DNA of 64,000 nt from Streptococcus sanguinis SK355. GTDB taxonomy: Bacteria; Bacillota; Bacilli; Lactobacillales; Streptococcaceae. Of the stretch, positions 18,455-28,300 are shown in pieces. Location: positions 2,097,939 through 2,161,938 of the forward strand of contig NZ_GL890993.1 in assembly GCF_000212855.1 (NCBI RefSeq), written 5' to 3'. The notes below the pieces were generated by a model. The model saw only the letters and a program-made list of their open reading frames with translations, was not told the origin of the DNA and searched no databases. A program made the translations under genes and the position numbers. The number at the start of each line of letters is the position of its first letter. Position 1 is the stretch's first letter.

Positions 18455-18730
18455 TTACCAAAACCAGCCGTCTTTATCGTCTTTGATAGCTTCCGCTTCT
18501 TTTCGTTTGCGTGGGCCAGTTCCGTACATTTCCTCTTCTATGTCTTCTTTATAAGGCATAACCATAGCTAGCAGGATATAGATGAGAATTCCCAAGCCGA
18601 AATTGACCACAGTAAAGATAATAAAGAGGAAGCGCACTAGGCTCAGATCAAAATCAAATTTATCAGACAGACCAGACAAGACACCGGAAATCAGTCGATT
18701 CTTTTTCAACTTATAGAATTTCACGTTCAT
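18455..18730 (-). CDS. PspC domain protein
   Basis: This 91-residue membrane protein has the PspC fold. The signature KLKKNRLISGVLSGLSDKF leads into LVRFLFIIFTVVNFGLGILIYILLAMVMP, one or two membrane helices, with a charged C-terminal tail. I start at MNVKFYKL (18730), which GAGG precedes. PspC-domain proteins respond to envelope stress; in streptococci and lactococci, regulators of the LiaR/CesR type often control them. No such site was identified here. Confidence 0.88.
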   Translation of the reverse strand: MNVKFYKLKKNRLISGVLSGLSDKFDFDLSLVRFLFIIFTVVNFGLGILIYILLAMVMPYKEDIEEEMYGTGPRKRKEAEAIKDDKDGWFW

Positions 18731-18830
18731 GATAGAGACCTCAATGATCATATTTACTTTATTCTACCATATTTCACAGAAAAACAATCGGGCCAAAGGC
18801 TGATTATAGTTTAGAAAATTCATTCTTTTA

Positions 18831-18860
18831 AAAAAGAGAGTTCTTCAATGAACTCTCTTG
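18831..18860 (-). terminator. Terminator of tex-sprT
   Basis: A 10-bp stem (AAGAGAGTTC / GAACTCTCTT) is followed by TTTTTT on the minus strand, close after the SprT-family stop codon. Confidence 0.8.
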
Positions 18861-18868
18861 CTGGTTTA

Positions 18869-19306
18869 TCAAGCGTTCTCCGACAAACGGAGCTTGCCCA
18901 TACAGCGTCCGCACCGGTATTTTTGAAGATTGACTCTGCGTCTGCGACGGATAAGTGCTCCGCAGCTCAGGCATTCATAGATGAGAAAGGTTTGCAAGTT
19001 GGACAAGGATGGAGCGTAGCGTAGACCATCAACTCGCTTGAGCAGGTCTTTAAAATCTCTATCCCCATGGCGGTAACCTTTGCCCTGATAATAGAGGTGA
19101 TAGTGAGCTAACTCATGGCGCACAATTTTTCGAAAGGTCGCCAGCCCAAAAGTTTCATAGATTTTTGGGTTGAAATCCAGATGACCATCTTTAGGAAAGA
19201 AGCGTCCCCCTGTAGTGCGGAGACGCTTGTTCCAATAGGCTTGGTGGCGGAATTCCCAGCCAAAATCTTCAACTGAAACCCGCTTGACGTACTCAGTTAG
19301 ATTCAT
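18869..19306 (-). CDS. sprT: SprT family metalloprotease-like protein
   Basis: This 145-residue SprT-like protein has the zinc motif HELAH (His64, Glu65, His68) in the N-terminal half. A C-terminal zinc ribbon is formed by CLSCG and CGRC (about 112-135). The gene begins 14 bp before the tex stop, so it is translationally coupled to tex. Bacterial SprT proteins are poorly characterised; relation to the eukaryotic Spartan protease is by fold only. Confidence 0.87.
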   Translation of the reverse strand: MNLTEYVKRVSVEDFGWEFRHQAYWNKRLRTTGGRFFPKDGHLDFNPKIYETFGLATFRKIVRHELAHYHLYYQGKGYRHGDRDFKDLLKRVDGLRYAPSLSNLQTFLIYECLSCGALIRRRRRVNLQKYRCGRCMGKLRLSENA

Positions 19307-21425
19307 TTGGTGCTATCAGAGAGAGGTTGACCTTCTCCCGCTCCACATCCAATTTATCCACCCAGACTGTGACTAAATCACCAACAGATAGGACCTGACT
19401 AGGATGCTTGATATAGTCTGTGCTCAGCTTGGAGATATGAATAAGACCATCTTCGTGGATACCGATATCCACAAAGGCTCCGAAATCAACGACATTGCGG
19501 ACGACCCCTTCCAGCTTTTGACCGATGCGCAGATCCTTGATATCCAAGACATCTTGCCGCAGAACTGGTGCGTCAAAGGAATCTCGCAAATCTCTGCCAG
19601 GCTTGAGCAAATCAGCAATAATATCTTTGAGGGTTTCTTCTCCCAATCCTAGCTCTGCAGCCAAACTAGCAGTCTGCACTGCTTTTAATTTGGCTTGGGC
19701 TGCTTCATCCAAACTGCTAATTTCAAGACGCTTAAAGAGCTCCTCCACTGCCTTATAAGACTCTGGGTGAACGCCTGTATTGTCTAGCAAGTTATCACTT
19801 TCGGGAATACGCAGGAAGCCGGCTGCCTGTTCAAAAGCCTTTGCGCCTAGACGCGGCACTTTCTTGATAGCCTCGCGAGACCGAATCAAGCCTTCCGTTT
19901 CCCGGTACTTGACAATATTTTCTGAGATAGTTTTATTAAGACCAGCTACGTGAGCCAGAAGGGCAGGACTAGCGGTGTTGATATTGACCCCGACTTGGTT
20001 AACCACGGTATCAACGACAAAGTCCAGACTTTCAGACAGCTTTTTCTGGCTGACATCATGCTGGTACTGACCAACCCCGATAGACTTAGGATCAATCTTA
20101 ACCAGCTCAGCCAAAGGATCCTGCAGACGGCGGGCAATGGAAATAGCTGAGCGCTTTTCAACAGTCAAATCTGGAAACTCATGACGAGCCAGTTCACTAG
20201 CAGAGTAGACAGATGCTCCGCTCTCATTGACGATGACATAGCTGACATTTGGATGAGATTTCAAAACTTCTGCTACAAAGGCTTCGCTTTCTCGGCTGGC
20301 CGTTCCATTTCCAATGGCAATGATTTCCACGCCAAACTGCTCAATCAGCTCCGATAACTCTTTCTTAGATGCTTCAATCTGAGCTGGCTTTGCTGGTGGA
20401 ACGGGATAGATGACATGAGTCGTCAGCATCTTACCTGTTGCATCAACAACAGCTAGCTTGGCTCCTGTCCGAAAGGCTGGGTCAAAGCCCAGTACTACAC
20501 GACCTTTGAGAGGAGCAATTAGGAGGAGATGACGGAGGTTATCTGAGAAGAGTTGAATCGCCCCATCCTCAGCAGCCTCAGTCAGCTCGGTCCGAATACG
20601 GCGCTCCATGGCTGGAATGATTTTCTTTTTAACCGCTTGCTGAACTGCTTCAATAATATAGGCATTTTTCACCTTGAAGCGTACTTCAAAGAAGCGCAGA
20701 ATTTTCTCAAGATTGTGCTCAAAACCAACCTTGAGAATACCTAGCTTCTCACCACGGTTAAGAGCCAAGGTACGGTAGCCTTGCATGATCGCTACTTTTT
20801 CGGAAAAATCATAATAAATCTGGAAGACCTGCTTTTCATCCAAATCCCCGTCTTTGAGACTGGATACGATAGAAGAATTGGTCTGCATCTCATAGTAGGT
20901 CCAAGCCCGCAGCTTGGTATCTTCAGAAATTGCTTCAGTCAGAATATCCACTGCTCCAGCTAGAGCTGCTTCTGATGTTGGAAAGGCTTCACTAGTAAGT
21001 TTCTCAGCTTCTTCCTTCAGATTAGCCGCATCCTGTAGGATTAAGCGGGCCAAAGGAAAGAGACCTGCTTCACGGGCAATGGTTGCCTTGGTACGGCGCT
21101 TCTCCTTGTAAGGCAGATAAATCTCTTCCACATCTGCCAGCTTTTCAGCAGCTTCAATCTCAGAGCGCAGAGCATCCGTAAGTTTTCCCTGCTCCTCAAT
21201 CTTAGCTAAAACCGTTGCTTTACGCTCTGCCAAAGCAGTCATGCTCTTATCTAGGTCAATGATTGCCTTAATCTCGACCTCATCCAGATTTCCTGTCATT
21301 TCCTTACGGTAACGAGCAATAAAAGGAATCGTATTTCCCTCAGCGGTCAGATCTAGGACCTGTGATACTTGGCTTTCTTTAAGGCCCAATTTCTGGGCAA
21401 TCTTTTCAATATTTATATTTTCCAT
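19293..21425 (-). CDS. tex: Tex family transcription accessory protein
   Basis: This is a 710-residue nucleic-acid-binding protein. An N-terminal helical region is followed by a YqgF/RuvC-like domain ([18 protein letters not shown], about 318-335), helix-hairpin-helix elements (about 480-560) and a C-terminal S1 RNA-binding domain ([19 protein letters not shown], about 634-700). In Gram-positives Tex affects transcription and fitness, and its precise task is unsettled. The start at 21425 has AGGA five bases upstream, but this directly follows a TATAAT, so the mRNA leader may be nearly absent. Confidence 0.94.
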   Translation of the reverse strand: MENINIEKIAQKLGLKESQVSQVLDLTAEGNTIPFIARYRKEMTGNLDEVEIKAIIDLDKSMTALAERKATVLAKIEEQGKLTDALRSEIEAAEKLADVEEIYLPYKEKRRTKATIAREAGLFPLARLILQDAANLKEEAEKLTSEAFPTSEAALAGAVDILTEAISEDTKLRAWTYYEMQTNSSIVSSLKDGDLDEKQVFQIYYDFSEKVAIMQGYRTLALNRGEKLGILKVGFEHNLEKILRFFEVRFKVKNAYIIEAVQQAVKKKIIPAMERRIRTELTEAAEDGAIQLFSDNLRHLLLIAPLKGRVVLGFDPAFRTGAKLAVVDATGKMLTTHVIYPVPPAKPAQIEASKKELSELIEQFGVEIIAIGNGTASRESEAFVAEVLKSHPNVSYVIVNESGASVYSASELARHEFPDLTVEKRSAISIARRLQDPLAELVKIDPKSIGVGQYQHDVSQKKLSESLDFVVDTVVNQVGVNINTASPALLAHVAGLNKTISENIVKYRETEGLIRSREAIKKVPRLGAKAFEQAAGFLRIPESDNLLDNTGVHPESYKAVEELFKRLEISSLDEAAQAKLKAVQTASLAAELGLGEETLKDIIADLLKPGRDLRDSFDAPVLRQDVLDIKDLRIGQKLEGVVRNVVDFGAFVDIGIHEDGLIHISKLSTDYIKHPSQVLSVGDLVTVWVDKLDVEREKVNLSLIAPNESN

Positions 21426-21603
21426 AACAATCCTATTATATCACAAGTGCTTTGAAAGATAGGCAGTTTTAGAACTATTTAGTACTATTTGTACAAAAAA
21501 ATTTAGGGTAAATTTTATGTATTGAGTGAGCTATGTTTCAAAATTTCATTTTTTGATAATTGGTAGTATAATAGAATTATTATTTTAGAAATGAGGTGCC
21601 TTT

Positions 21604-21741
21604 ATGGCTGTTAAATTTACTAGATCAGATGATTTGGACAAGATGTTCGAGGAGTTTGCGACCCTGCCCAAGATTGAAAAAGTAGAGTTCCCTGGGGAAG
21701 ACAAGAAAAAATCTAAAAATGAGAAGGATAAGAAAGAATGA
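21604..21741 (+). CDS. SPJ_0845-like small protein
   Basis: This 45-residue protein reads MAVKFTRSDDLDKMFEEF, then LPKIEKVEFPG and a Lys/Glu-rich tail. It matches the short conserved streptococcal family annotated as SPJ_0845. ATGAGGTG lies 8-10 bases before the start. Its stop codon overlaps the start of the permease gene (ATGA), showing coupled translation. The function is unknown; no membrane helix is present. Confidence 0.75.
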   Translation: MAVKFTRSDDLDKMFEEFATLPKIEKVEFPGEDKKKSKNEKDKKE

Positions 21742-22643
21742 GCTTCTTCTCTCAGCTGCCGGCCAGTGTCTTGCAAGCCGGCGCCATCTTTCTCTCCATT
21801 ATCATTGAAGCCCTGCCTTTTGTCTTGATTGGAAGTATCATTTCTGGCTTTATCGAGGTGTATGTCACGCCGGACAAGGTTTATCGTTTCCTACCCAAGA
21901 ACAAATGGGCTCGGATTTTCTTTGGGAGCTTGATTGGTTTTGCCTTCCCCTCTTGCGAGTGCGGAATTGTTCCCATTATAAATCGGTTTCTTGAAAAGAA
22001 AGTTCCCAGTTACACGGCTGTCCCTTTTCTGGTAACGGCTCCAGTCATCAACCCCATCGTGCTCTTTGCGACCTATTCAGCCTTTGGTAATTCCTTCCGA
22101 ATGGCTCTGCTTCGTGCTTTAGGTTCTATGGTCGTGGCTATTCTTTTAGGGATTTTTCTGGGCTTCTTTGCAGACAGCAATATTCAAAAAGAAAATCGCA
22201 AGGCTGTTCATGAGCATGACTTTTCACATCTCAGCAAAGGACAAAAGCTATTTCAGGTATTTGTGCAGGCCATTGATGAATTTTTCGATACAGGCCGCTA
22301 TCTGGTCTTTGGCTGTCTCTTCGCCAGCCTGGTCCAGGTCTATGTTCCAACCAGAATCCTGACCTCTATTAGCTCGACACCGGCTGTTGCTATTCTCCTC
22401 CTCATGCTGCTGTCCTTCCTGCTCTCACTTTGCAGCGAAGCTGATGCTTTTATCGGGAGCTCCTTGATTGCTAGCTTCGGCTTATCGCCAGTCTTAGCTT
22501 TCTTGGTCATTGGGCCTATGCTAGATGTCAAGAATCTTCTGATGATGAAAAACTACTTTAAGACACGCTTTATCTGGCAATTTATCAGCCTAGTTACCGT
22601 CGCCGTCTTTCTTTACTCTTGGCTTGTGGGGGTGGTGCTATGA
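21738..22643 (+). CDS. DUF318-type permease (YcgR-like)
   Basis: This 301-residue permease of the COG0701 family has about eight helices. Conserved elements are FAFPSCECGIVPIINRFL (about 73-90), with a CxC typical of this family, and SLCSEADAFIGSS (about 232-244). Relatives include ArsP-type transporters and B. subtilis YcgR. It is coupled by ATGA overlaps both to the small protein before it and the TIGR03943 gene after it. The substrate is unknown. Confidence 0.82.
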   Translation: MSFFSQLPASVLQAGAIFLSIIIEALPFVLIGSIISGFIEVYVTPDKVYRFLPKNKWARIFFGSLIGFAFPSCECGIVPIINRFLEKKVPSYTAVPFLVTAPVINPIVLFATYSAFGNSFRMALLRALGSMVVAILLGIFLGFFADSNIQKENRKAVHEHDFSHLSKGQKLFQVFVQAIDEFFDTGRYLVFGCLFASLVQVYVPTRILTSISSTPAVAILLLMLLSFLLSLCSEADAFIGSSLIASFGLSPVLAFLVIGPMLDVKNLLMMKNYFKTRFIWQFISLVTVAVFLYSWLVGVVL

Positions 22644-23458
22644 TTCGATTTCTAATCTTAGTCGGCTACTTTGAGATCACCATGTATCTGCAGCTGACGG
22701 GCAAGCTAAATCAATATATCAATCTCCACTATTCCTATCTGGCCTACTTGTCTATGATTCTGTCTTTTGTCTTGGCAGTTGTGCAGCTTATCATCTGGAT
22801 GAAGAAGATGGAGGTTCACAGTCATTTAAGCACTCGCTGGGCCAAGTTAGGCAGCGTGCTGCTCCTTGTCATTCCGCTTTTTGTAGGAATTTTCTTTCCA
22901 ACTGTAACCTTGGATTCGACAACAGTTTCGGCTAAAGGATTTCATTTCCCGCTGGCTGAGGGAACTTCAACTGCTATTCAGCAGGACGAAGGCACAACCA
23001 GCCAATACCTGAAGCCCGACACCAGCACCTACTTTACTAAAGGGGCTTACGAAAAAGAAATGCGGGCAGCCGCTAAGAAATATGTTAAGCAAGATACCAT
23101 TCAGGTCACAACTGAGAACTACATGGAAATCATGGAAGTCATCTATGATTATCCCGACGAGTTTGTGGGTAAGACGCTGGAGTTCACCGGCTTCGTCTAC
23201 AATGACCCCAGCGACCAGAAAAGTCAGTTTCTCTTTCGCTTCGGTATTATCCATTGTATCGCCGACTCAGGTGTCTATGGCCTCTTGACGACTGGAAATA
23301 CCCAGCATTTCGAGAATAATACCTGGATTCATGCCAAGGGGAAAATTACCATGCACTACCATAAAAGTCTGGGGCAAAGCCTTCCAACTCTAGAAGTTGA
23401 AAGCTTTGATAAGGTAGAAAAACCGGACAACCCTTACGTTTATCGGGTATTTGAATAA
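22640..23458 (+). CDS. TIGR03943 family protein (YcgQ-like)
   Basis: This 272-residue protein almost always occurs next to a COG0701 permease. Two or three N-terminal helices (to about residue 90) precede an extracellular domain with the conserved FVGKTLEFTGFVYND and RFGIIHCIADSGVYGLL motifs. The ATG at 22640 overlaps the permease stop as ATGA; a TTG seven codons upstream is less likely. The pair has been proposed to act in metal or small-solute transport, which sequence alone cannot settle. Confidence 0.82.
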   Translation: MIRFLILVGYFEITMYLQLTGKLNQYINLHYSYLAYLSMILSFVLAVVQLIIWMKKMEVHSHLSTRWAKLGSVLLLVIPLFVGIFFPTVTLDSTTVSAKGFHFPLAEGTSTAIQQDEGTTSQYLKPDTSTYFTKGAYEKEMRAAAKKYVKQDTIQVTTENYMEIMEVIYDYPDEFVGKTLEFTGFVYNDPSDQKSQFLFRFGIIHCIADSGVYGLLTTGNTQHFENNTWIHAKGKITMHYHKSLGQSLPTLEVESFDKVEKPDNPYVYRVFE

Positions 23459-23464
23459 AGAAAA

Positions 23465-23505
23465 CGAGGCTGGCACAATCGTGTCTTAGCCTCATTTTTT
23501 TTTAT
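23465..23505 (+). terminator. Terminator of the permease operon
   Basis: The stem GAGGCT(GG)CAC / GTG(TCTT)AGCCTC is followed by a nine-T run. Confidence 0.75.
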
Positions 23506-23633
23506 TTGAATATGTTTCAAGCAGCGGTCAAATTCTTTCCATTTGTCTCCCTTTTCAGAAACCGAATTTCTGAATACAATCTTTAGAAAAATTGTGATAA
23601 AATAGAGACATCATTTAGAAAATAGGTATCAGG

Positions 23634-25094
23634 ATGTCTTCAAAAGTTATTGTAACAATTTTCGGAGCCAGCGGTGACTTGGCCAAAAGAAAACTCTATC
23701 CATCCCTCTTCAGGCTCTATAAGTCTGGCAATCTTTCCAAGCATTTTGCAGTTATTGGAACAGCCCGCCGGCCTTGGAGCAAGGAGTATTTTGAGTCTGT
23801 CGTCGTCGAGGCAATCGCTGATTTAGCTGACAGCCCAGAGCAAGCCCAAGAGTTTGCCAGCCACTTCTACTATCAAAGTCATGATGTGCAAGATACCGAG
23901 CACTACATTGAGCTGCGCAAGCTTCAAAACCGACTCAATGAGCAATACCAAGCCGAGCACAATAAACTCTTCTTTCTGTCCATGGCTCCGCAATTTTTCG
24001 GTACCATTGCCAAACACCTCAAGTCTGAAAACATTGTAGATGGCAAAGGATTTGAACGTCTGATTGTCGAAAAACCTTTCGGAACAGACTTAGCAACTGC
24101 CAGCCAACTTAATGAAGAACTCTTGGCTGCCTTTAATGAAGAGCAGATTTTCCGTATTGATCATTATCTAGGCAAGGAAATGATTCAGAGCATCTTCGCT
24201 ATCCGCTTTGCCAATCTTCTCTTTGAAAATATCTGGAATCGTGACTACATTGACAATGTCCAGATTACCTTTGCCGAAAAGCTTGGTGTCGAAGAACGCG
24301 GCGGTTACTATGACCAGTCCGGTGCTCTACGGGATATGGTGCAGAATCATACCTTGCAGCTCCTGTCACTCTTAGCTATGGACAAGCCGAAAAGCTTCAG
24401 CAAAGAAGACATTCGGGCAGAGAAAATCAAAGTTTTTGAGCGCTTGGTACAGCCCGATAAAGAAGACTTAAAACGCTTCTTTATCCGCGGTCAGTATAAG
24501 TCTGGCACAGTCAAAGGCAAGAAATACATCTCCTACCGAAGTGAACCTAATGTCAATCCTGACTCCATGACCGAGACTTTTGCTTCAGGAGCTTTCTTTG
24601 TAAATAGCGATCGTTTCCGTGATGTTCCATTTTTCTTCCGAACTGGTAAACGCCTCACTGAAAAAGGCACTCTTGTCAATATTGTCTTTAAGCAGATGGA
24701 GTCTATCTTTGGTGAGGAATTAGCACCAAATGTTCTGACCATTCATATCCAGCCGACTGAGGGCTTCTCTCTCAGCATGAATGGCAAAGAGGTTGGCGAG
24801 CGCTTCAGCTTAGCTCCTCTCTCTCTGGACTATCGAACAGACGCAACAGCCAGCGGTGCTTCCCCTGATCCTTACGAAAAATTAATCTTTGACGTCCTCA
24901 ACAATGACTCAACCAACTTCAGCCACTGGGATGAAGTCCGCTCCAGCTGGGAGCTGATTGATCAGATTGAAGAGCTCTGGCATAGCAATGAAGTGCCTCT
25001 CCATGAGTATCCTGTCGGTTCTATGGGACCAGATGCTTCCTTTGAACTCCTTAGAGAATTTGGAGCTGACTGGCAGTGGTCTCCAAACAAATAA
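23634..25094 (+). CDS. zwf: Glucose-6-phosphate 1-dehydrogenase
   Basis: This 486-residue enzyme oxidises glucose 6-phosphate with NADP+ at the entry to the pentose phosphate pathway. The NADP-binding GASGDLAKRKLYP is at about 9-21, and the active-site signature RIDHYLGKE at about 179-187 carries the catalytic His. The NADPH made here would feed glutathione reductase at 7403. It is convergent with ftsY across a shared terminator. Confidence 0.96.
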   Translation: MSSKVIVTIFGASGDLAKRKLYPSLFRLYKSGNLSKHFAVIGTARRPWSKEYFESVVVEAIADLADSPEQAQEFASHFYYQSHDVQDTEHYIELRKLQNRLNEQYQAEHNKLFFLSMAPQFFGTIAKHLKSENIVDGKGFERLIVEKPFGTDLATASQLNEELLAAFNEEQIFRIDHYLGKEMIQSIFAIRFANLLFENIWNRDYIDNVQITFAEKLGVEERGGYYDQSGALRDMVQNHTLQLLSLLAMDKPKSFSKEDIRAEKIKVFERLVQPDKEDLKRFFIRGQYKSGTVKGKKYISYRSEPNVNPDSMTETFASGAFFVNSDRFRDVPFFFRTGKRLTEKGTLVNIVFKQMESIFGEELAPNVLTIHIQPTEGFSLSMNGKEVGERFSLAPLSLDYRTDATASGASPDPYEKLIFDVLNNDSTNFSHWDEVRSSWELIDQIEELWHSNEVPLHEYPVGSMGPDASFELLREFGADWQWSPNK

Positions 25095-25112
25095 AATTTA
25101 AAAATTGTTCAT

Positions 25113-25141
25113 AAAAAGCCAGTACGTGTACTGGCTTTTTT
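25113..25141. terminator. Bidirectional terminator between zwf and ftsY
   Basis: A perfect stem (AAAAAGCCAGTAC / GTACTGGCTTTTT) has only two loop bases and runs of A and T on either side, between convergent genes. Confidence 0.9.
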
Positions 25142-25144
25142 GTT

Positions 25145-26683
25145 TTATACCAAGCCTTCAAGCAGGCCTTTCATAAAGTTCTCTGAGTTGAACTCACCGA
25201 TATCATCAATCTTTTCTCCAAAGCCAATCAGCTTGACCGGAATATCCAATTCCTGACGAATAGCTAACACAACCCCGCCTCGAGCTGTTCCATCAATCTT
25301 CGTCAGTACAATTCCTGTGACTGGGGTGATTTTAGAAAATTCCTTGGCCTGAACCAGAGCATTCTGACCAGTTGAAGCATCGAGAGCTAGGAAAGTTTCA
25401 TGCGGTGCTTCTGGATCCACCCGCTTAATAATACGGCCAATTTTCTCTAGCTCTGCCATGAGGTTGTCCTTATTTTGCAGGCGGCCAGCCGTGTCAATCA
25501 TAAGAACATCAACCTGCTCTGCCTGAGCACGCTCCATACCGTCATATACCACGCTGGCAGGATCGCTCTTCTCAGGCCCCGTCACTACAGGAACATCTAC
25601 GCGCCGACCCCATTCAGCCAGCTGAGCTACTGCTCCAGCTCGGAATGTATCTGCTGCTACTAACATGACTTTCTTGCCTTGTTGTTTGTACTTATAGGCT
25701 AGTTTGCCGATAGAGGTCGTTTTACCGACTCCGTTGACCCCAACAAAGAGCATGACAGTCAGCCCATTTTGGAAATTGATTTTTTCATTAAAGCGGCCAT
25801 CTTTCTCATAAATGTCCACCAATTTTTCAATAATCAGCTGGCGCAGAGCAGCTGGTTTTTTAGCATTTTCCAGACGGGCTTCATAGCGTAGTTCCTCAGT
25901 CAGACTGGAAGCCACTTGAACTCCTACATCACTAGTGATGAGCAGCTCTTCCAAGTCTTCGAAGAACTCTTCATCTACTGAGCGGAAATTAGCAAAGAAG
26001 GCATTGAGCCGTGCTCCAAATCCTGTCCGAGTCTTCTTTAGGCTGCGGTCATATTTTTCCTGAGTGGATTCCTCTTGAGGAAGTTCAGCAGAATCTTCTG
26101 TAGCTACTGCTTCTGATTCTTCAGCAACATCAGCTGATTGATCGACCTGTTCAGATTCTGTTAGTGGCCCAGCTTCTGTTTCTAGCTCGAACTCATTAAT
26201 TGAATCAGTTGTCACCTCGTCATAAGAAGTAGCTTCATGTTCAGTATGAGATAATGCTTCATCTGACAGGTCTGTTTGTTCAACAAGTTCTTCTACCGTT
26301 TCGTCACTGCTTTCAGGCTGGTGCTCTTCTAGAGTTTCTTCAGTCTGAGTTGCTCCTTGAGCCACTTCTTGATTTTCTGCAATAGTTTCTCTTTCATGCT
26401 CTGGCCCCTTGCTTTCTTCTTGGATAGCTTGAGATGCAAGCTCTTCTGTTACTAACTGCTCTTCAACATCAGCCAAACTATCTTTTGTATCCGAAATTTG
26501 GTCATCAAGTGGCTGCTCGTCCTGATAGGACTGAACAGCTTCCGCTTCAAGATTTTCTCCTGCTTCTGGAACAGACGCTGTTTCTTCTTCAAGCTCGCCA
26601 ATGTTTTCCAATGCTTCCTTGACAACTTCTTCAATCGGCGGTTCTTGTTTTTTTCGGCCGAAAAGGCGGTCAAATAATCCCAT
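25145..26683 (-). CDS. ftsY: Signal recognition particle receptor FtsY
   Basis: This 512-residue GTPase docks the SRP-ribosome complex at the membrane. The first about 200 residues form a very acidic Glu/Gln/Ser-rich A domain, followed by an NG domain. The G1 loop GVNGVGKTT lies near 321, DTAGR near 402 and TKIDG near 462. The C-terminal IGEKIDDIGEFNSENFMKGL is the standard FtsY end. It is last in a run of minus-strand genes starting at vicR, four bases after a Cof-type phosphatase. Confidence 0.96.
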   Translation of the reverse strand: MGLFDRLFGRKKQEPPIEEVVKEALENIGELEEETASVPEAGENLEAEAVQSYQDEQPLDDQISDTKDSLADVEEQLVTEELASQAIQEESKGPEHERETIAENQEVAQGATQTEETLEEHQPESSDETVEELVEQTDLSDEALSHTEHEATSYDEVTTDSINEFELETEAGPLTESEQVDQSADVAEESEAVATEDSAELPQEESTQEKYDRSLKKTRTGFGARLNAFFANFRSVDEEFFEDLEELLITSDVGVQVASSLTEELRYEARLENAKKPAALRQLIIEKLVDIYEKDGRFNEKINFQNGLTVMLFVGVNGVGKTTSIGKLAYKYKQQGKKVMLVAADTFRAGAVAQLAEWGRRVDVPVVTGPEKSDPASVVYDGMERAQAEQVDVLMIDTAGRLQNKDNLMAELEKIGRIIKRVDPEAPHETFLALDASTGQNALVQAKEFSKITPVTGIVLTKIDGTARGGVVLAIRQELDIPVKLIGFGEKIDDIGEFNSENFMKGLLEGLV

Positions 26684-26686
26684 CGG

Positions 26687-27505
26687 CTAATCCTCCTTTA
26701 GTACATATTCTTCAATAGCCCAAGCCACTGCATCCTCATCATTGCTCATAGGTGTCACCACATTGGCTGCTTCTTTGACGATGGCTACTGCATTCTGCAT
26801 GGCCACTCCCAGACCAGCCCACTCAATCATAGACAGATCGTTGGCTTCATCACCACAGGCCATGACCTGACTTCTCTCAATGCCTAAATGGGCAATCAGT
26901 TTCTCCAAACCATTGGCCTTATGGACATTTTTAGGGGACCACTCCAGCAGCATTTCTCTAGATTTGAAAATCTCATAGCGCTCAAATAATTCTGGAGAGA
27001 TTTGTTCAATGGCCGCATCCAGTGGTTCTTGAGCATAAGCGGTGACACACTTATTATAAGTCTGCTGGCTGGACAAATCACTGAAATCAATAGACTCAAA
27101 AGTCAGAGCAGGATTGAACTGAGCATAAAGCGAATCTTGATCGGATTGAATCTGATAGACAAGTCCTTCGCAGATAGCATCAAGCGGGATATGGAGCTTG
27201 TCCGCCTCCTCATAAATCCGGGCTACATCATCATAAGAAAAGACTGTTTTATCGAGGATTTCTCCAGTGTTGCGCTGAACAAGACCACCATTAAAAGTAA
27301 TGGTGTACTCATCCTCTCGACCGTCTGTTCCCAGCTCATGCAGGAAAAAGTCCATGGCCTTAAGAGGGCGTCCAGTAGTCAGAACTACCTTAACTCCCTT
27401 GGCCTGAGCTGCTTTTAAAGCCGCTAAATTACGCTCAGAAATCTTCTTGTCTGAATTCAGAAGAGTTCCATCCAAGTCCAGAGCTATTAGTTTTATATCT
27501 GCCAT
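26687..27505 (-). CDS. Cof-type HAD phosphatase
   Basis: This 272-residue haloacid dehalogenase phosphatase has motif I DLDGTLLNSDKK (nucleophile Asp near 9), motif II TTGR, a C2 cap domain, and GDEANDLSMIEWAG (about 216-229) for motif IV. It probably dephosphorylates small sugar or cofactor phosphates. Its start shares a base with the stop of the next Cof-type gene upstream, indicating tandem duplication and coupled expression. Confidence 0.9.
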   Translation of the reverse strand: MADIKLIALDLDGTLLNSDKKISERNLAALKAAQAKGVKVVLTTGRPLKAMDFFLHELGTDGREDEYTITFNGGLVQRNTGEILDKTVFSYDDVARIYEEADKLHIPLDAICEGLVYQIQSDQDSLYAQFNPALTFESIDFSDLSSQQTYNKCVTAYAQEPLDAAIEQISPELFERYEIFKSREMLLEWSPKNVHKANGLEKLIAHLGIERSQVMACGDEANDLSMIEWAGLGVAMQNAVAIVKEAANVVTPMSNDEDAVAWAIEEYVLKED

Positions 27506-28299
27506 TATAATCCCTCCATGTAAGTGATAACCGACTGAGCATCATGGTGACCGATGACTTCCTTGGCGACTTCTAAAATCTCAGGGCGAGCATTTTCAGT
27601 CGCAATCGGATAGCCAACCACCTGCATCATGTGCAAATCATTGAGATTATCACCAAAGACCATAACCTGAGAAAGATCTATGTCTAGCTTCTTGGCTAGC
27701 TCGACAATGGCAACCCCCTTATCCACATGGTCCAGAACGATGTCAATGGACTTGTAGCCAGTTGTCATGGCCTTGACTCCATCGATATTCTCATTGACCC
27801 AGGCTTCACCAGCTGCGACTTGGTCCTCAGCAAAATTGGTCGTAAACTTAAAAATATCATCGTCGATATCAGCCAGGCTAGCCACTTTTTGAATGTTTTC
27901 ATTATAATGAGCACTGAAAGAAAGATAGGTCGGATCCACAGTCTCCAAGACATAGCAGGCACGTTTGCCTGTCAAAAGCAGCTCGTTGACATTGACATAG
28001 GGTGATTCCTGCAGCTTGTCAAAAACCTTGAGGTAAAAGTCCCGAGGCATAGTTGCTTCATAGAGATCCTCGCCATGAAATTCCACTAAACTACCGTTTT
28101 CAGCAATAAAAATAATCTCATTGCGCACTTCCTCAAACAGCTTTTCCAGCGACAAGAGGCCCCGTCCGCTGGCTACGGCAAAATACATGCCTTTTTCTTT
28201 GAAGCGAGCCAAAACTTGCTTGAGGCGATCCATATCAAACTGACCTTTACTGTCTAAAAAGGTGCCATCCATATCCGTTGCTACTAATTTTATACTCAT
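27505..28299 (-). CDS. Cof-type HAD phosphatase
   Basis: This 264-residue paralogue of the neighbouring phosphatase has DMDGTFLDSKG for motif I, ASGRG for motif II and FGDNLNDLHMMQVVG for motif IV. The cap region differs from its neighbour, so the substrates probably differ. It lies one base after smc in the same transcription unit. Confidence 0.9.
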   Translation of the reverse strand: MSIKLVATDMDGTFLDSKGQFDMDRLKQVLARFKEKGMYFAVASGRGLLSLEKLFEEVRNEIIFIAENGSLVEFHGEDLYEATMPRDFYLKVFDKLQESPYVNVNELLLTGKRACYVLETVDPTYLSFSAHYNENIQKVASLADIDDDIFKFTTNFAEDQVAAGEAWVNENIDGVKAMTTGYKSIDIVLDHVDKGVAIVELAKKLDIDLSQVMVFGDNLNDLHMMQVVGYPIATENARPEILEVAKEVIGHHDAQSVITYMEGL

Positions 28300-28300
28300 G

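Noticed and set aside
23465-23505. Possible third copy of the GGCTGGGACAAAA repeat
   Set aside because: Only GAGGCTGG is shared; the rest forms an ordinary terminator stem.
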